Source: Arthrobacter terrae (GTDB lineage: Bacteria; Actinomycetota; Actinomycetes; Actinomycetales; Micrococcaceae). From it: a stretch of DNA of 64,000 nt. Below the pieces are notes generated by a model. The model was not told the origin of the DNA. It saw only the letters and a list, made by a program, of their open reading frames with translations, and did no database searches. Location of the stretch: contig NZ_JADNYM010000007.1 of the NCBI RefSeq assembly GCF_015708085.1, positions 124,001-188,000 on the forward strand, given 5' to 3'. Within the stretch, counting starts at the first letter, position 1. The number at the start of each line of letters is the position of its first letter. The translations under genes and the position numbers were made by a program. Positions 61,465 through 64,000 of this stretch are shown in pieces.

Positions 61465-61922
61465 GTTCTGCAATGTCACACCGCCAACTGGCAACCGATG
61501 CCTGGGAATCGTTGTTCCGCGCGCAGGTCAGTGTTGCCCGTAAGCTGCAGTCGGACCCTGCCTTCAAAAACGTGAACATGCGTGAATACGACGTGCTGTT
61601 CAATCTCTCCCGCTGTCCATCCGGCTGGCTCCGGCTCAATGAACTCTATGACCACGTGCTGCTCAGCCAGCCCAGCATCAGCAGAATGGTCGACAGGCTG
61701 GAGCAGCAGGGCCTGCTTCAACGCAAAACTGTTGCCGAAGATCGCCGCGGCGTGCTGATCGGATTAACAGACGCAGGACGGCAGCTACAGCGGGATATCG
61801 GCCGCGACCACGTCCGGGACATCAATGGACTGGTAGGTTCAGCCCTGACCGATGCAGAACTCACGCAGCTGAAGAAACTGACCGATAAGCTGCGTAAATC
61901 CGTCCTGGGTCTTCCGGATTAG
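61461..61922 (+). CDS. MarR-family transcriptional regulator
   Basis: This 153-residue MarR-type winged-helix protein contains LRLNELYDHVLLSQPSISRMVDRLEQQGLLQRKTVAEDRRGVLIGLTDAGRQL, with the DRRG wing. It starts with GTG overlapping the LLM oxidoreductase stop, so it should be autoregulated with that gene and perhaps control the divergent MFS pump. The ligand is unknown. Confidence 0.93.
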   Translation: MSSAMSHRQLATDAWESLFRAQVSVARKLQSDPAFKNVNMREYDVLFNLSRCPSGWLRLNELYDHVLLSQPSISRMVDRLEQQGLLQRKTVAEDRRGVLIGLTDAGRQLQRDIGRDHVRDINGLVGSALTDAELTQLKKLTDKLRKSVLGLPD

Positions 61923-61976
61923 GTTCCGGAAGGTCGACTTCCACAGCCCCACCATGAGGATGCAGATGAGCACGCT

Positions 61977-62894
61977 ATGAACGGATTCCGCGCCGAAAGC
62001 ATGCCCGATCAGACGGGACGCCACGTCGTCATCACGGGCGCCAACAGCGGACTCGGATTCCAGGCGAGCCTCGCCTTCGCCGCCAAGGGCGCCCGCGTCA
62101 CCCTCGCCTGCCGAAATCCTGAACGCGGCGAGGCCGCGCTGGCCCAACTGCGCGAAACCACCGGCTCCACCCAGTGTGACGTGCGTCCGCTGGATCTGGG
62201 CAGCCTGAAGTCAATCCGCGCCTTCGCGGCCGACTGGTCCGGCCCGCTGGACGTGTTGATCAACAATGCCGGGCTGATGGCCACTGCGCGTGCAACAACG
62301 GCAGATGGCTTCGAACAGCAGCTGGGCATCAACCACCTGGGTCACTTCGCTCTGAGCGGCCTGTTGCTCCCGGCCCTGCGGACAGCGACGGCGGCCCGCG
62401 TCGTCGTCGTCTCCAGTTTGGCGCACAAACGCGGCGCCATCGATTTTGATGATCTGATGAGCCAGAGCCGCTACCGCCGCTGGCGTGCCTACAGCCAGAG
62501 CAAAATCGCCAACCTTTATTTTGCGATGGAGTTCGGCCGGCGGCTTCAGGCACACGATGACCGTGTTGTGGTCGCAGCCGCTCACCCGGGCCTAGCGAAC
62601 ACCAATCTTCCAGCAAGTATGGGGCGTAACTCAATGGGCATCGCCACAGGCGTGTTCATGCGGTTGATGGCCCAACCTGGCCAGTGGGGCGTGCTGCCCG
62701 TACTTTACGCAGCCGCAGCGGCCGACGTAACCAATGGCGATTTTTACGGCCCGAATGGGCCAGGCGAAACCCGCGGCGAGGTCACGATGGTGGCTCCCGC
62801 GGCCCGGGTCGCGGACCTGCTCGTGGCCCGCCGGCTTTGGGATGCCAGCGAGCAGCTCACCGGCGTGGCATTTGCAGATCTACCGCCGGTTTAA
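61977..62894 (+). CDS. Short-chain dehydrogenase/reductase, retinol-dehydrogenase-like
   Basis: This NAD(P)-dependent SDR has 305 residues. The cofactor motif is TGANSGLG, NNAG stabilises the fold, and the catalytic YxxxK is YSQSK with the serine in VVVSSLAHKRG. CRNPERGEAAL after the second strand and the AHPGLANTNL loop place it with the retinol dehydrogenase-like/WWOX-type classical SDRs common in actinobacteria. It lies 54 bases after the MarR-type gene on the same strand, so it may belong to that regulon. Several ATG codons lie near the start and the chosen one has no strong SD. Confidence 0.93.
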   Translation: MNGFRAESMPDQTGRHVVITGANSGLGFQASLAFAAKGARVTLACRNPERGEAALAQLRETTGSTQCDVRPLDLGSLKSIRAFAADWSGPLDVLINNAGLMATARATTADGFEQQLGINHLGHFALSGLLLPALRTATAARVVVVSSLAHKRGAIDFDDLMSQSRYRRWRAYSQSKIANLYFAMEFGRRLQAHDDRVVVAAAHPGLANTNLPASMGRNSMGIATGVFMRLMAQPGQWGVLPVLYAAAAADVTNGDFYGPNGPGETRGEVTMVAPAARVADLLVARRLWDASEQLTGVAFADLPPV

Positions 62895-62900
62895 CAGGTC

Positions 62901-63158
62901 TCAGAAATACCTCGCCGCATGCACGGTCTCCATTACCGCTTGAACTTCCGCGCCTACTCTGTGGCCCTCCTCCCGGACTGTGCCCTTCGCTTTCACGAGG
63001 AAGAGCATCGGGGCCAAGGCATGCGTAAAGCCTGCTGCGATGAGTGCTTCGGCTTTCGCCGCCGTTCCTGCAACAACGATGCACGGTGGCGGCCCCTGCA
63101 TGAGCCGCAGCAGCCCGGGTGAACCGAGCCTGGAAAGTTTTTCAAAATACTTTTCCAC
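62901..63158 (-). CDS. Small hypothetical protein, possible gene remnant
   Basis: I do not recognise this 85-residue reading frame. It looks protein-like: PPPCIVVAGTAAKAEALIAAGFTHALAPM resembles a strand-loop-helix, and KAKGTVREEGHRVGAEVQAVMETV an amphipathic helix. A GTG start at 63158 has no proper SD. It lies between the SDR gene, with which it converges, and the 13E12 gene. It may be the end of a decayed larger gene. Confidence 0.35.
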   Translation of the reverse strand: MEKYFEKLSRLGSPGLLRLMQGPPPCIVVAGTAAKAEALIAAGFTHALAPMLFLVKAKGTVREEGHRVGAEVQAVMETVHAARYF

Positions 63159-63325
63159 AGGGGCCGTTTTTGGGGTCTTTTTGTCCTGGTGATGTCGGTG
63201 TCTCTTCGTAGCCTTGGAGTAGTTGGAGATCGGGAGGATTTCCTGGTTTTCTTACCGGTGCAGGTGGCCGGTACAGACGGCCGGTGTGGGTTGCCGGGTT
63301 CGGGTGTTGAGGGGTGGTGGGTGGT

Positions 63326-64000
63326 GTGGAGATTGATCGGGAGAATCTGGCTCGGGTGCTGGCTGCGGTCACGGCGAAGTATCCGCATCGGCTCGAGCGC
63401 TCGGGCCTAAGCACCGGCCCGGTCCCTGGCAATGGCCCTGCCACCGGCCCTGCCCCTGCCGCAGTTCCGGGGACCGGCCCTGCCACCGGCTCCGGTCCTG
63501 TTCCCGTCCCTGGCACTGTTCCCGGGACCGGCCAGCCCGACGACGACGGGACCGACCGGCCCGACGACGCCGCCGGTACCGGCGGGTCCGATGCCGGCGG
63601 TGCCGCCAACCCGGGTGTTTCCGCTGGTTTGCCGGTTTCTGGGGTACCGGTTGATGGTCCGGTTGGGGAGGCTCTGTTTGTGGTGGGGCCGTCGGCGGGG
63701 ATCGTGGGACGGTTGGAGCAGGTGAACGTGTTGTTGGCGGAGGTTTTGGGGACGGATCCGCAGGCGGTGTCGCAGGAGGCGTGGCTGTCGATTATTGGTG
63801 CGGCTGAGAGTACGCGGCGTCGGTTGGATGCGGTGTATCTGCACAGTGTCGCGGCCGCTGATCAGTGCGGGGCCGCGGGGTTGTCCGGGATCGGGACGAA
63901 GAATATGCGTGAGTATCTGGTGCATGGGGTGGGGGTTGAACCGGGGCGGGCGAAAGCCGATGTGGAAGCGGCCCGCGCCATCCACACCAACACCAACGGC
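63326..64000 (+). CDS. 13E12 repeat family protein (DUF222, HNH endonuclease), truncated by window end
   Basis: An open frame runs from GTG 63326 (GTG codons at 63314 and 63317 are alternatives) to the window edge, 225 codons, and is cut there. It opens VEIDRENLARVLAAVTAKYPH, passes a Gly/Pro/Thr/Asp-rich low-complexity stretch of about 75 residues, then enters a DUF222-type helical domain: VGRLEQVNVLLAEVLG, ESTRRRLDAVYLHSVAAADQCGAAGLSGIGTKNMREYLV and VEPGRAKADVEAARAIH. The HNH nuclease domain would lie beyond the window. 13E12 genes are multi-copy in many actinobacteria; their function is unknown. The G/C-rich, repeat-laden linker is unusual in length. Confidence 0.8.
   Translation, partial: MEIDRENLARVLAAVTAKYPHRLERSGLSTGPVPGNGPATGPAPAAVPGTGPATGSGPVPVPGTVPGTGQPDDDGTDRPDDAAGTGGSDAGGAANPGVSAGLPVSGVPVDGPVGEALFVVGPSAGIVGRLEQVNVLLAEVLGTDPQAVSQEAWLSIIGAAESTRRRLDAVYLHSVAAADQCGAAGLSGIGTKNMREYLVHGVGVEPGRAKADVEAARAIHTNTNG

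Overview
The window looks like the chromosome of a high-GC Gram-positive actinobacterium of the family Micrococcaceae (Arthrobacter sensu lato / Renibacterium / Psychromicrobium type). This rests on the synteny of plsC-gpsA-ddl-DUF3515 next to murA, the split leucine/isoleucine genes (leuCD with a divergent IclR-type ltbR; serA, ilvC, ilvN, ilvB, ilvD), FAH-gltX-tRNA(Gln)-tRNA(Glu), frequent GTG starts with stop/start overlaps, and a 13E12 (DUF222/HNH) gene at the right edge. Genus is an inference from remembered synteny; no database was searched.

Layout. (1) 1-13.2 kb: a tightly overlapping minus-strand operon for a surface glycopolymer: a repeat-rich wall-anchored-like protein, two GT4 glycosyltransferases, a Wzm/Wzt-type ABC exporter, a two-module glycosyltransferase, UDP-ManNAc dehydrogenase (wecC), a coiled-coil protein, a GT2-GT4 fusion and a PP-loop ATPase-like protein. 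Its distal half is visibly AT-richer than the rest. (2) 13.4-18.5 kb: envelope housekeeping (DUF3515 lipoprotein, ddl, gpsA, plsC, murA). (3) 18.7-30 kb: an AbiEi/DUF559-like nuclease, leuDC/ltbR, DUF1697, two tRNAs, gltX, an FAH-family enzyme, a RHH/PIN pair, ilvE and leuB. (4) 29.9-35.5 kb: a NarL-type two-component system with a MacB-like ABC transporter. (5) 35.5-46.2 kb: metG, a PQQ-type sugar dehydrogenase lipoprotein, then serA, ilvC, ilvN, ilvB with a leader peptide and attenuator, and ilvD. (6) 46.2-64 kb: accessory and housekeeping genes including tRNA-Lys, tRNA-Leu, an App1-like protein, MarR regulators, bcp, an orphan oligopeptide-binding lipoprotein, mqo, an RND pump, a second DUF559-like nuclease, an MFS/LLM/MarR/SDR group and a truncated 13E12 gene.

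Three patterns cut across the genes. First, both DUF559/AbiEi-like nuclease genes are bracketed by copies of palindromic repeats, and each gene has its own repeat family: a 38-bp family at 18606, 19741 and 38707, and a 60-70-bp family at 53942, 57451 and 58550. This is the best candidate for an undescribed nuclease/palindrome association. Second, many unrelated proteins carry in-frame minisatellites, very often with a 15-bp (pentapeptide) period: bcp, the oligopeptide-binding protein, the App1-like protein, the RND pump and the ABC permease. Third, the branched-chain amino-acid genes show visible regulation: a 10-codon leader peptide with Ile, Val-Val-Leu-Ile codons before an attenuator at ilvBN, and an inverted repeat beside ltbR.

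All alignments and repeat comparisons were done by eye. Start codons were chosen from visible Shine-Dalgarno (SD) sequences, overlaps and family length, and are marked where uncertain.
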